64,000 nt of DNA from CAG-877 sp045125935 (lineage in GTDB: Bacteria > Bacillota_I > Bacilli_A > RF39 > UBA660): NCBI GenBank assembly GCA_045125935.1, contig JBGVNW010000053.1:1-64000 (forward strand), read 5' to 3'. Within the stretch, counting starts at the first letter, position 1. Each line of letters starts with the position of its first letter. This document shows positions 32,693 to 41,365 of the stretch, piece by piece. The notes under the pieces are model-generated. The model was not told where the DNA came from. It worked only from the letters and a program-made list of their open reading frames with translations, and ran no database searches. The translations under genes were made by a program, and so were the position numbers.

Positions 32693-34735
32693 TCAAATCC
32701 CATACATTTCATAATATTTATTTGTAACCGCCTTAGTAATTCTAAGCGTTACTAAACTCGCAAAATCCGTTGATGAATTTGGATGTGATGAATTTGGCGA
32801 AGTAACTACAATTGACATTTTAGGATTATTAGCAGGAAGATATCCAACAAACGAACTTGTAATTGTCTCTGTATCTATAACCCCATCATTATCTGTATCA
32901 ATAAAACTTTGCGATGTTCCAGTCTTTCCAGCCGCATCTAATTTATCATCAATATATCCTCGTCCATATCCATCAGACATATGCATAACTGCATAAAAAC
33001 CCTCTTTTACTCTATTTAAGTGTTCCTCACTAACATCAACAGTATTTAAAAATTTCTTTTCTACACTAAACAACAATTTCCCTATTTCATCACTATCAGT
33101 AGCCTTATGAACTTCTTTTAATAAATGTGGAGCTATTCTACTACCACCATTCGCAATAGTTGAAACATACTGTGATAATTGAACTGGAGTATATGTCTCA
33201 TACTGTCCCATAACAAAATCAAGTAAATTTCCCGCACTTTTATCTAAAGAAGTATAACCACTACTTTCAACTGGTAAATCTATTTCTGTCTTAACACCCA
33301 AACCAAATGCATGATACATATTTCGATAAGTATCAAAAGCTTTTTGGTTAAAATTAAGTTTCATCCCCCTAGAATACTCTTGTCCATTAACTCGAATAGC
33401 TGTTTTAAATTGATAAACATTACTACTCTTAGCCATCGCTGTAATATCATCAATATTACCCAAAGTAACATAAGAACATTTCTCAGGTGCTCCAGCTACT
33501 TTAACACACTCATCAACTAAATATTCACCCATCTGAATAACTCCCGTATCATAACCAACAAGCATCGATGCACCCTTCACAACAGATCCAGGAGTAATTG
33601 GACTAATTAACATATTAGTAACATTATCAACTATTTTACCATTAACTATTTTCTTAGATGCCATAGCCAATATTTCACCAGTATTAGGATCCTGAATAAT
33701 TACACTAGAATGATCATAATACTCAGTATTTGGTTCACTCTTCGCACGTAACATTTGTTCTTCAATAATCTTTTCTACTTCAATTTGTAAATTAATATCA
33801 ATCGATAAAACTATATCATTACCACGACTACCTTCATCAATAAGTTTTAACTCATGTGAATTAACAACTTCATACACAGCCTTTTCCCCACGTAAATACT
33901 CTTCATACTGTTTTTCTATATAACTAAGACCAACTCTTTCATTTAAAGAATATCCAAGTTCTAAATAATAATCCTTCTCTTCTGCAGGAACTCCTTGACT
34001 AGAACTAGAAACAGTTCCAAGAATCGATTTTAAAGTATCACCATATGGATAAATTCTCTCCCAATCAACTCGAGTATTAAAACCAGCTAACTTTTCATTA
34101 TTTTCCGATATATAAGCAAACTCCCTATCCGTAACATCACTCTTTATTGTTTTCTCTTCATATGTATATCCTCTATTCATTAAATAAAATAGATAGGCCG
34201 CTTCTAAATCTTCATCAGTAAATTCTTCCAACTCTTCAGAAGTAATTCTTTCAATTTTCAACTCTTCAATATCTTGATTAGTCATCTTACGTTCTTCAAC
34301 TAATTTTCTTTCTTTACTAGTAATTTTCTTATTACAAAGATCAGGATATTTTGCTAAATAAAATTCCTTCTTAGAACGCAAAGTAAGCTTATTAACACTA
34401 AGCTCCAAATGAGGTGCTACTTCATATGCTAATTCAATCATTTCTGCATTAGTCACATTTTTCTCTTTCTTATATACAATTGTATTTATTGCCTTATTAT
34501 CAACAATAATATTATAATTACGATCATATATTCTTCCTCTCGGAGAACTATTCAAAGTGACTTGATTAGAAGTAAGTGACAATAAATCAGAACTATTTTT
34601 TTCATAATCAAGCACCATAACAGAAAATAACTTCATTCCTAAAATACAAAACAAACAAATAATAACTACTATAAAAACATTAAATCTGTTATTTACTACT
34701 TTATCATAATTAATATTTTTCTTATATTTTCGCAT
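32693..34735 (-). CDS. Class B penicillin-binding protein (transpeptidase)
   Basis: 680 aa. Cytoplasmic basic start, one membrane helix at 19-41, a non-catalytic dimerisation region, then the transpeptidase domain with S384-V-V-K387, S437-S-N439 and K604-T-G606. It cross-links peptidoglycan outside the membrane. A long Glu/Lys-rich insertion at ~136-200 lies in the N-terminal module. It is closest to PBP2/PbpA or FtsI types; the neighbourhood (no rodA or ftsW beside it) does not separate elongation from division. It has no PASTA repeats. Confidence 0.93.
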   Translation of the reverse strand: MRKYKKNINYDKVVNNRFNVFIVVIICLFCILGMKLFSVMVLDYEKNSSDLLSLTSNQVTLNSSPRGRIYDRNYNIIVDNKAINTIVYKKEKNVTNAEMIELAYEVAPHLELSVNKLTLRSKKEFYLAKYPDLCNKKITSKERKLVEERKMTNQDIEELKIERITSEELEEFTDEDLEAAYLFYLMNRGYTYEEKTIKSDVTDREFAYISENNEKLAGFNTRVDWERIYPYGDTLKSILGTVSSSSQGVPAEEKDYYLELGYSLNERVGLSYIEKQYEEYLRGEKAVYEVVNSHELKLIDEGSRGNDIVLSIDINLQIEVEKIIEEQMLRAKSEPNTEYYDHSSVIIQDPNTGEILAMASKKIVNGKIVDNVTNMLISPITPGSVVKGASMLVGYDTGVIQMGEYLVDECVKVAGAPEKCSYVTLGNIDDITAMAKSSNVYQFKTAIRVNGQEYSRGMKLNFNQKAFDTYRNMYHAFGLGVKTEIDLPVESSGYTSLDKSAGNLLDFVMGQYETYTPVQLSQYVSTIANGGSRIAPHLLKEVHKATDSDEIGKLLFSVEKKFLNTVDVSEEHLNRVKEGFYAVMHMSDGYGRGYIDDKLDAAGKTGTSQSFIDTDNDGVIDTETITSSFVGYLPANNPKMSIVVTSPNSSHPNSSTDFASLVTLRITKAVTNKYYEMYGI

Positions 34736-34805
34736 CTTTTTATCTCCTCTTTATTAGTTTATCACATAATTAAAAACTTATTTCATATATTTTTTTAGAG
34801 GTGAT

Positions 34806-35060
34806 ATTATCTATAAAGAATTAGCAAAAAAATACATAGAAATTCTGACTCCTGATAATGTTAAGAATTATGCTAAGACACAAAATGTCATTTTAACTGA
34901 TCAAGAAGCTAAAATAATCTATGATTTTATTAAAACATATTATAATGAACTTTTAGAGAAAAAAACTAGTGCATTCAAATATTTAAAGTTAAAATTAAAC
35001 CCTAATATTTACAATAAAGCATTAGAATTATATGACGAATATGCCGCTAAGTATCTTTGA
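34806..35060 (+). CDS. DUF2624-like small protein with non-standard start codon
   Basis: 84 codons from ATT 34806 (or 83 from ATC 34809) to TGA 35060; there is no in-frame ATG, GTG or TTG upstream at a sensible distance. AGAGGTG lies five bases before ATC 34809. The peptide has the features of the YqfT/DUF2624 family: a helical KELAKKYIEILTPDNVKNYA start, then a DQEAKIIYDFIK segment and a C-terminal NIYNKALELYDEYA helix. One substitution (ATC from ATG) would explain the missing start. Function of the family is unknown. Confidence 0.6.
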   Translation: MIYKELAKKYIEILTPDNVKNYAKTQNVILTDQEAKIIYDFIKTYYNELLEKKTSAFKYLKLKLNPNIYNKALELYDEYAAKYL

Positions 35061-35085
35061 CATAAATATAAAGGTATGATATCAT
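35057..35085 (+). promoter_or_regulatory. Promoter of a candidate small RNA
   Basis: TTGACA (35057-35062), 17-bp spacer, TATCAT (35080-35085). The -35 box overlaps the stop codon of the DUF2624-like gene. Predicted start is near 35092. Confidence 0.65.
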
Positions 35086-35091
35086 AAATAT

Positions 35092-35204
35092 GCCAAGGAA
35101 ACTTGTAAATTAAAAAGGGAATATTCAGTTACCCAATATTGAATATCTACCCAGTATTTTAATGTTAGACATTTAATTATTAAAGATTAAATGTCTATTT
35201 TTTT
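35092..35204 (+). ncRNA. Candidate antisense/regulatory small RNA (~113 nt)
   Basis: It has its own promoter and ends in a strong intrinsic terminator. Three hairpins are visible: CAAG-GAAA-CUUG near the 5' end; AUAUUCA/UGAAUAU with an outer GGG/CCC pair; and the 11-bp terminator stem AGACATTTAAT/ATTAAATGTCT. The motif TACCCARTATT occurs twice, 18 bases apart, and can face the GGG-rich leader and ribosome site of the convergent 30-aa peptide gene. Its U-run is antisense to that gene's last Lys codons. The layout matches type I antitoxin RNAs. No known Rfam family was recognised by eye. Confidence 0.55.
35165..35204 (+). terminator. Intrinsic terminator of the candidate small RNA
   Basis: 11-bp perfect stem (35167-35177 with 35186-35196) and T8 run. 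The minus strand lacks a U-run here, so the convergent transcript should read on into the RNA gene and be antisense to all of it. Confidence 0.85.
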
Positions 35205-35287
35205 ACCATAATTACCAACACAATAAGAAGTAATAAAATGATCGAAGTAAGTCTAAGAAATTCTATTATAAAAATTCTTTTCTTCAT
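35195..35287 (-). CDS. 30-aa hydrophobic peptide, candidate type I toxin
   Basis: ATG 35287 follows a strong ribosome site (GGGAGG, 35295-35300). The peptide opens MKKRIFIIEFLRLTS, has one hydrophobic helix (LLLLIVLVIMV) and ends in two lysines. Basic ends around a single membrane helix are typical of Fst, Ldr, TxpA or BsrG-like toxins. It has its own promoter at 35349-35377 and runs convergently into the candidate RNA gene, overlapping its terminator. A short regulatory membrane peptide is the alternative. Confidence 0.6.
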   Translation of the reverse strand: MKKRIFIIEFLRLTSIILLLLIVLVIMVKK

Positions 35288-35348
35288 TCTATAACCTCCC
35301 ATCTCTTCAAAATTAATGGTAGATATAAAACTAATATCCCCTACACAA

Positions 35349-35377
35349 AGTATACTACTAATTTACATTAGTTACAA
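35349..35377 (-). promoter_or_regulatory. Promoter of the 30-aa peptide gene with palindromic spacer
   Basis: TTGTAA (35372-35377), 17-bp spacer, TATACT (35349-35354) on the minus strand. The spacer holds the inverted repeat ACTAAT-TTAC-ATTAGT (35357-35372), an operator-like palindrome. The leader is ~55 nt and includes GUAGGGGAUAUU, which can pair imperfectly with the AAUAUCUACCC of the convergent RNA. Confidence 0.65.
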
Positions 35378-35491
35378 TATAGAAATGGAAAATTTTGCCA
35401 AAAGACATTTACTTAAAAATAACTTTTCTTCCTTTCCTGGTTCCCCCAATAAAACCATTTTTCATACATAAAAATACACTTTCTTTATAAA

Positions 35492-35518
35492 TAAAGAAAA
35501 ACAGACTACGCCTGTTTA
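35492..35518 (-). terminator. Terminator of nfo
   Basis: AACAGGC-GTA-GTCTGTT stem with T-rich run on the minus strand, overlapping the nfo stop. 35378-35491 holds no other feature I can support. Confidence 0.7.
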
Positions 35519-36390
35519 ACTATTTTATCAAGTAATTCGCTATCAAATTTTTTATTTCTAATCATTTCAATTTCATATTTATATGGAGCAAATTCCTTTT
35601 CAACATAAGGTGTTTCCAAGATTTTAGGTACATCTTCAAGTCTTTCATTATAAATAACATTAATTAATGTATCAAAGCCAATCTTACCAAACCCAAAATT
35701 TTCATGACGATCTTTATGCGTACCATTTTCATTTTTACTATCATTTACATGCACACAATATATTTTATTAATCCCAATAATTTTGTTAAATTCATCTAAA
35801 AATTTATCAAAATTACTTATATCATATCCTGCATCACTTAAATGACAAGTATCTAAACATACACCAATATGTTCTTTATCATCAACCATATCAATAATTG
35901 CTTTAATCTCTTCTAATTTTGATCCAATCTCACTACCCTTACCAGCCATTGTTTCTAAAAGAATAGTAACATCATAATTTCCAAGTATCATATTAAGACC
36001 TTTCGCAATATTATTAATTCCATTTTCTACTCCTAATCCCACGTGACTGCCAGGATGAAGAACCATATATTTAATACCAAGTAAACTACAACGTTCTACC
36101 TCTTCTTGTAAAAAACGCACTGAAAATTTAAACTTATCAGGATCTGTATCATTTGCTAAATTTATAATATAAGGGGCATGTACAATAACTTTAGAATAAT
36201 CAATACCCTCACTCTTCATAACATTCATTGCTTCTAACGTAAGACCATCCTCAATTGGATATCTACTAGTGTTTTGTGGAGCTCCTGTATAAAACATAAA
36301 AGTATTTGCTCCATAACTTAAAGCCTCATTTAAACTTCCAAGTAATTGACTATCTTTTTTAAAACCAACATGACTACCAATAATTAACAT
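35506..36390 (-). CDS. nfo: Endonuclease IV
   Basis: 294 aa from ATG 36390 (GGAGGTAATG directly upstream), although the frame is open to 36453. It cuts DNA 5' to abasic sites in base-excision repair. Family metal ligands are recognisable in YMVLHPGSH, LLETMAGKGSE, VCLDTCHLSDAGYD, CVHVNDSK and the GSHKDRHENFG-like segment THKDRHENFGFG. Length is normal. Confidence 0.95.
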   Translation of the reverse strand: MLIIGSHVGFKKDSQLLGSLNEALSYGANTFMFYTGAPQNTSRYPIEDGLTLEAMNVMKSEGIDYSKVIVHAPYIINLANDTDPDKFKFSVRFLQEEVERCSLLGIKYMVLHPGSHVGLGVENGINNIAKGLNMILGNYDVTILLETMAGKGSEIGSKLEEIKAIIDMVDDKEHIGVCLDTCHLSDAGYDISNFDKFLDEFNKIIGINKIYCVHVNDSKNENGTHKDRHENFGFGKIGFDTLINVIYNERLEDVPKILETPYVEKEFAPYKYEIEMIRNKKFDSELLDKIVKQA

Positions 36391-36428
36391 ATCATTACCT
36401 CCAAAACAAGTATAGCAAAAAGAAAAGC

Positions 36429-36456
36429 AAAAAAAAAGACTTGAACAAGTCAAGTC
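36429..36456 (-). terminator. Terminator of the 192-aa pilin gene
   Basis: GACTTGA-CTTGT-TCAAGTC stem and T9 run on the minus strand. Confidence 0.85.
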
Positions 36457-36478
36457 CTTAAATATCTAATTTATCAAA

Positions 36479-37057
36479 TTAGCTTTCGATACAAGTTGTA
36501 ATAGTAGTATCAGTTAAAGGTGCTACAATATCTGCTTGTTTACTATCATTAGCAGCATCTAAATCCATAAGAACGTCTCCTCTTTTTAAAGAGTCTGATG
36601 TCTTAGCAGTTGTATCTGCTGGATCATAAACACCATGTGTTCCATCTGATAATGCTACATAAAATTTAGTAATACGTTTAGTTTCTGTACCAGTTGAATC
36701 TGTACTGATATTAACTCTAACATATCCTGATACATCACGGTTACCCCAAGATGACTTACCACCTTGATCAACTAAAACTGGATAAGTAGTACTTGTTGTA
36801 TCGATTAAGATATAATAATCTCCATTATCTGTTGCTGACGAAACAGTATTACTGCTTCCGCAAGATAATCCATCAGCTGTCCATAATGTTCTAGCTGCAT
36901 TTGCATATGATTTAGCAATATCAATAAATGTATCCTTTCTTGAATTTTCAATAGTTCTAGTTACTGAAGGAATAGCAACCATCATTAAGATACCCATGAT
37001 TACGATAACTGCAAGTAACTCAACCAACGTAAAACCTTTACTGTTGATTTTTTTCAT
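36479..37057 (-). CDS. Type IV pilin, major-pilin-like
   Basis: 192 aa. Prepilin signal MKKINSKGFTLVELLAVIVI with Gly before the cleavage site and Glu+5. Three Cys, one in the last residues (TTCIES), can close a C-terminal disulphide loop. It is a complete paralogue of the truncated pilin at 1-555 and differs mainly in the variable head. It has its own fixed consensus promoter and terminator, so it is a monocistronic unit. Confidence 0.92.
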   Translation of the reverse strand: MKKINSKGFTLVELLAVIVIMGILMMVAIPSVTRTIENSRKDTFIDIAKSYANAARTLWTADGLSCGSSNTVSSATDNGDYYILIDTTSTTYPVLVDQGGKSSWGNRDVSGYVRVNISTDSTGTETKRITKFYVALSDGTHGVYDPADTTAKTSDSLKRGDVLMDLDAANDSKQADIVAPLTDTTITTCIES

Positions 37058-37093
37058 TTTTTCACTCTCTCTTTCTATTTTTCTTATGATTTA

Positions 37094-37122
37094 ATATTAG
37101 CATAATCATTTTCATTTTGCAA
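37094..37122 (-). promoter_or_regulatory. Promoter of the 192-aa pilin gene
   Basis: TTGCAA (37117-37122), 17-bp spacer, TAATAT (37094-37099) on the minus strand. This fixed promoter contrasts with the pilin at 1-555, whose best promoter lies in an invertible segment. Confidence 0.65.
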
Positions 37123-37212
37123 TAGTCAAAATAAAAATTAATTATTTTAAAAATTTATTTTACACAAATTACTTAAAAATTACTTATTTTAATAGAATAA
37201 AAGTGTAAAGTA

Positions 37213-37833
37213 TTATTCTGATGCATAAATATGAACAATTCCACCAGTACACTCAACTGGAGTTGTGCCAATTAATCCTGCCACAGTATTAGCATACGCA
37301 GTATTTGTTGCTACTGTAGTTGTATCAGTACCAGATTCAAAATTATAATCTGACATATTAAAAACTTTAGTATCATCTTGTTCAACATTAGCAACAAGAT
37401 CAGTTGCCCCATCTCCATATAAATCAGATGCCGCAAGTAATGGTATTCCTCTTAAACTATCTCCTGGTTTAATCTCTTCCAATAACTGAACATAATATTC
37501 ATACTCAGAACCATTCTTCTTTATTATGACATATGATTTATTCTTCAAATAGCTTCCACCATATGGTGGTTCTTCAAATTCAGAATTATCAAGATAAGCC
37601 AAATTCATAATAATACATTGTCCATTAGATGGTTTAGTAATTCCATTGCTACTTCCTCTAAGCTTATATTCTGCCGTAGTTGCCAACTTTTTAGCGTCCT
37701 CTACATATGTTGAAGCTCTATTCTTATACAAGATACCAGTAACATTAGGAAGCGCAATAACCATCATGATACCAAGAATAACCATTACAGCTAATAATTC
37801 AACAAGCGTAAATCCCCTCTGATTTTTTTTCAA
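37213..37833 (-). CDS. Type IV pilin-like protein
   Basis: 206 aa. Class III signal RGFTLVELLAVMVILGIMMV, then a long helix and a beta-rich head with Cys residues at QCIIMN and VECTGG. It is less similar to the other two pilins and may be a minor pilin or an alternative subunit. It lies 53 bp downstream of the GHL10 glycosidase gene on the same strand, separated from the next pilin by a new promoter. Confidence 0.9.
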   Translation of the reverse strand: MKKNQRGFTLVELLAVMVILGIMMVIALPNVTGILYKNRASTYVEDAKKLATTAEYKLRGSSNGITKPSNGQCIIMNLAYLDNSEFEEPPYGGSYLKNKSYVIIKKNGSEYEYYVQLLEEIKPGDSLRGIPLLAASDLYGDGATDLVANVEQDDTKVFNMSDYNFESGTDTTTVATNTAYANTVAGLIGTTPVECTGGIVHIYASE

Positions 37834-37886
37834 CTCTCTTCACCTACCTTAAAACAATTATAACAAATAATCATAATAATTAAATA

Positions 37887-39059
37887 TTATTTTAATACTT
37901 TTTTCATATTTTCTATTTCAAACATTGTAGTATTAGTGTAAAGAGAATTGTCGAATAAATAATCATATCTAAATAAACTAAACCCTTTATAATGTTTAAG
38001 ATTACGAGATAAAAGTATTTCTCGCATAATAACATTATTATTATCAATCCATTCATTTATCCCACTTTTTGCGTAGTTATCAACAACTCCGACTTTGTAA
38101 AATGCAAGAGCAATATACAAGTCTATCTCTTCATTTTTAATTAAACTATTCCACTCATCAATAACACTTTTAAAAGCTTTTGTTTCATTAAAAAATCCAT
38201 AATATACCTGAGGCATAATAAAATCAACATACTGATTACCCTCAAGCCACGTCTTAACATCCGCAAATACTTTAGTATAATTATTCTCAATATTACCATC
38301 CGGACTAACTCCAAATAAAACATTATTATCCTGACAAACTTCATGTACTCTTTTAATCATTTTATTAATTATCATAAAATGGTAATTGTCAAAATCAATA
38401 TGACTATTATTTTCTAAGTACTGTAAATAATCTAAATAATCTAAGTCTTGATTAGGATAAAAATAATCATCAAATAAAATGCCATCTAATTTATAATTAG
38501 TAACTACTTCTTCCACTCCATCAACAATTAAATCCTCTACTTCTTGTTTTGAAGGATTATAAAAAATTCCATCATCTTCATATAAATAATCTGTCCCAAC
38601 ATATTTATACGCAGGATTTTTCTCACTAATTGAAGTAATACTACTTCTAACCCTATAAGGATTTATCCATCCATATATCGAGATGTTATTTAAATTACAC
38701 ATTTCAATAAAATATTCTAATACATCATATCCAGGATAAACTCCCTCTTCAGTAGATACTGTACTACTCCACGGAAAAATATTAGATTCGTAAATAGCGT
38801 CAGAAAAACTCCTAATCTGTACAATTGCTGTATTAAAGCCTAAATTTTTAATATTACTAATCATCAGTCTAATATTTTCTTTACTAGTATCTACATTTTT
38901 ATCCTTAATATACTTATTCAATTCAATATAACTAATAAATATAGCTCTAACTTCTTTGCTTTCCTGTTTTTGTATATTTACCCCACCTGTATTATTCTTA
39001 CTTATACAAACACCTATACAAATTATAGAAAGAATAATCAAAACAAACAATCTCTTCAT
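37887..39059 (-). CDS. GHL10-type glycosyl hydrolase-like protein, exported
   Basis: 390 aa with an N-terminal signal or anchor (LFVLIILSIICIGVC). The TIM-barrel elements of the GHL10/DUF187 (YngK-like) family are visible: RAIFISYIE, GFNTAIVQIRSFSDA, IYGWINPYR, LDGILFDDYFYP and VDFIMPQVYYGF. Asp residues in FDDYFYP and the MPQVYYG strand are the expected active-site region. Substrate is unknown; such proteins are thought to act on cell-wall or exopolysaccharide glycans. The position next to pilin genes may be incidental. Confidence 0.82.
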   Translation of the reverse strand: MKRLFVLIILSIICIGVCISKNNTGGVNIQKQESKEVRAIFISYIELNKYIKDKNVDTSKENIRLMISNIKNLGFNTAIVQIRSFSDAIYESNIFPWSSTVSTEEGVYPGYDVLEYFIEMCNLNNISIYGWINPYRVRSSITSISEKNPAYKYVGTDYLYEDDGIFYNPSKQEVEDLIVDGVEEVVTNYKLDGILFDDYFYPNQDLDYLDYLQYLENNSHIDFDNYHFMIINKMIKRVHEVCQDNNVLFGVSPDGNIENNYTKVFADVKTWLEGNQYVDFIMPQVYYGFFNETKAFKSVIDEWNSLIKNEEIDLYIALAFYKVGVVDNYAKSGINEWIDNNNVIMREILLSRNLKHYKGFSLFRYDYLFDNSLYTNTTMFEIENMKKVLK

Positions 39060-39103
39060 AATATCACCAAAAACAACATACCAATAATTTTATAAAAATC
39101 TTG

Positions 39104-39748
39104 TCACTTTATATTTTCTCTTTTTATTAAAAATAATTTATTCTTTTGATAAAATCCATAAAATATATCTTCTAATTCATAATTTTCTTCAGCAAGTTTC
39201 TTATTTAGCCAAGACTCACTTTTATTTATTTGAACTAATACATCATCCTGTATTTTTCCATCTAATATTACTGGTAGAGGATATGTTCTATCTTCATCAT
39301 CATCTCTTTTAAAAATAGATAATTTCCCACTAGTTTCAAGTATCGCATAATCAACTTCTTCTATCGATTTAATTGACTGAGCTCTAAGTTGTGTCAACAA
39401 ATCATCTAAATTATATCTCTGATTTAACATTTCCTTAAAATTAATTTTACCCCTATTTATAATAACAGAAACATCCCCATCAACTATCTTTCTAACCTTT
39501 TCATTTTTTAATGAAATATGTGCCACGGTATATTGAAGTAAAACCAAAACCACTATTGGTAAAAGAGAAAAAACCATACTATCCTTATAATTTTCTATTG
39601 ATATAGCCGCAAGTTCCGCAATAAAAATAGAAACAATAAAATCCATTACAGATAATTCTCCAATCTCTCTTTTCCCCATAAATCTATAAGAGATTGCAAT
39701 AATTACATAAAACAATATACTTCTAAAAAAAAGAATTATATAATCCAT
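39104..39748 (-). CDS. DUF421 membrane protein (YetF-like)
   Basis: 214 aa from ATG 39748, preceded by AGGTGA. Three N-terminal membrane helices (~1-80) with the family signature YRFMGKREIGELSVMDFIVS, then a cytoplasmic DUF421 domain with LDDLLTQLRAQSI and VDYAILETSGKLS. YetF-type proteins are conserved in sporulating Firmicutes; biochemical role is not established. Confidence 0.87.
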   Translation of the reverse strand: MDYIILFFRSILFYVIIAISYRFMGKREIGELSVMDFIVSIFIAELAAISIENYKDSMVFSLLPIVVLVLLQYTVAHISLKNEKVRKIVDGDVSVIINRGKINFKEMLNQRYNLDDLLTQLRAQSIKSIEEVDYAILETSGKLSIFKRDDDEDRTYPLPVILDGKIQDDVLVQINKSESWLNKKLAEENYELEDIFYGFYQKNKLFLIKRENIK

Positions 39749-39821
39749 AAAAATCACCTATTAATATAATTATCTTTTTCATATTTTTTATACCAAAACA
39801 TAATATTTATTGAGGTGCATT

Positions 39822-40187
39822 ATGACTTATTTAAAAAAATACGGATTAAGAATTTTATATGCTTTTATTTTTATTATCATTTCCCTTCTTTTAACAACAA
39901 CCCTATATTATTTTAATATAATTAATAATGGTACATATAAAGTTTTAAAAATAATTATAGTTCTACTTTCTTTATTTATAAATTCTTTTATTCTAGGCAA
40001 AAATACTGCTAGTAAAGGATATTTAGAAGGAATAAAGCTTTCCACAATTATAATTGCTCTCTTCTTTATTTTAACGCTTATAACTAAAGAACCATTAAAA
40101 TTATCTATTTTACTATATTATTTAATTCTAATAATTACTGCTGTTTTTGGTAGTATGGTTGGCATAAGTAAAAAAAAGGATAACTAG
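39822..40187 (+). CDS. TIGR04086-type membrane protein
   Basis: 121 aa from ATG 39822 (GAGGTG upstream). Four hydrophobic helices. The pattern GKNTASKGYLEGIKLS and the end GSMVGISKKK match the TIGR04086 (YrzE-like) family of Firmicute membrane proteins. Function is unknown. It shares a bidirectional terminator with the convergent gene at 40196. Confidence 0.75.
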   Translation: MTYLKKYGLRILYAFIFIIISLLLTTTLYYFNIINNGTYKVLKIIIVLLSLFINSFILGKNTASKGYLEGIKLSTIIIALFFILTLITKEPLKLSILLYYLILIITAVFGSMVGISKKKDN

Positions 40188-40210
40188 ATATTAATCTAAT
40201 TATCCTTTTT
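40173..40210. terminator. Bidirectional terminator between convergent genes
   Basis: AAAAAGGATAA (40173-40183) pairs with TTATCCTTTTT (40200-40210). It overlaps the stop codons of both neighbours. Confidence 0.8.
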
Positions 40211-40660
40211 ACCGCCAGTATAAACTTCTTGGGGACGTTTTGCTTTCTGAATACCACCAACAATTTCTGAATATCTCTCATATGATATATCAATATTACA
40301 ACTATCTAAAGAGCTTTCAATAGCGGCAAAGTTTATCGTTCCAAAAAAATCGTTTATAAATTCTAAATCATCTCTAATTTTATAAATATCAAAAACACAT
40401 GATAATGAAGCAGTCTCTTCTGTTTCTTCATAACGTAATGCATTACTTGTTAAATGTCCTTCTCTTTTCCAATTTCTTAAAAAATTACAAACAACGTCAC
40501 TTCTATCTAAAGAAACCGCTACATCTTCACAATGTTCAAGACAATTTGCAAGTACACTATATACTAATATTTCAGCTTCTTTGCTTTTAGATACCGCAAA
40601 ACGAAATGCTTTAGGTAAACGAACCTCGCCATATTCTTTTTCTAATTCACTAACTTTCAT
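40196..40660 (-). CDS. Unknown 154-aa protein
   Basis: Begins MKVSELEKEYGEVRLPKAFR. Mixed alpha/beta composition with four Cys in the first 95 residues (ANCLEHCED, VVCNFL, LSCVF). No signal peptide, membrane helix or familiar motif. It follows trmK on the same strand with a 42-bp gap. It shares the general character (acidic, Cys-containing, ~150-200 aa) of several other unknown proteins in this window but no clear sequence identity with them. Confidence 0.7.
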   Translation of the reverse strand: MKVSELEKEYGEVRLPKAFRFAVSKSKEAEILVYSVLANCLEHCEDVAVSLDRSDVVCNFLRNWKREGHLTSNALRYEETEETASLSCVFDIYKIRDDLEFINDFFGTINFAAIESSLDSCNIDISYERYSEIVGGIQKAKRPQEVYTGGKKDN

Positions 40661-40702
40661 AATAATAACCTTTCAAAATATATAAAAATAACTCCATATA
40701 CA

Positions 40703-41365
40703 TTATAATTCTTTTTCTAACATTTTAATTTCTCTTTTTGTAACAAATCTTTTCCATACATAGTTTTTAGGAAGTACTTGTAATAATATTTGTCGAGACA
40801 TTAATTCTCTCTTATAGTATTCTTCAAATAATTTACCTTTTTTCTCTAGATAAATTGGTCCAAAAAAATACTCTCTTTCAGTATATTTTCTTCTTCCTTT
40901 TTTAAAGACAATTATTTGGTAGATAAATTTCTTATCTTTAACAAATTCTTCATTTTCAATATAAAAACCATTACTTACCAAAAACTTTTTTACATCGACT
41001 TGATAATTATTTGGACTAAGTATTATTGTCTCTACTTTTTTCAATACTTCTAAATGTCTTTTAAAGATTCCTATCATATTTCTGCCACCCATACCAGAAA
41101 TAATAATAGTATTAACTTCATCACTATAGGTATCTAATCCATCACCTAAGCGAACCTCAATTTTTCCCTCTAATCGTTCTCTTTTAATATTTTGTTTTGC
41201 TGCCTCAACTGGGCCTTCTGCCACATCAGACGCAATAGCTTTAATATTTTTATCTTTTTTTACTAAATAGATATCAAGTAAAGCATGATCACAACCAACA
41301 TCTAAACAAAAGGAGTTAGCTTCCACTAAATCCCCTATTTTTTTTAATCTGTCATTTATTTTCAT
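40703..41365 (-). CDS. trmK: tRNA (adenine-22 N1) methyltransferase
   Basis: 220 aa, Rossmann SAM-binding domain with FCLDVGCDHALLDIYLV (motif I) and IIISGMGGRNMIGI (the family's catalytic-loop region). It methylates A22 of tRNA in Firmicutes. It directly follows rpoD (overlap at 41365), the conserved dnaG-rpoD-trmK order of Bacilli. C-terminal coiled region is present. Confidence 0.92.
   Translation of the reverse strand: MKINDRLKKIGDLVEANSFCLDVGCDHALLDIYLVKKDKNIKAIASDVAEGPVEAAKQNIKRERLEGKIEVRLGDGLDTYSDEVNTIIISGMGGRNMIGIFKRHLEVLKKVETIILSPNNYQVDVKKFLVSNGFYIENEEFVKDKKFIYQIIVFKKGRRKYTEREYFFGPIYLEKKGKLFEEYYKRELMSRQILLQVLPKNYVWKRFVTKREIKMLEKEL

Noticed and set aside
35409..35465. 18-codon minus-strand frame near nfo
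   Set aside because: Only a weak AAAGAAAG precedes it, and codon composition is Gly/Arg-rich unlike neighbours. It overlaps the peptide gene's upstream region without further support.
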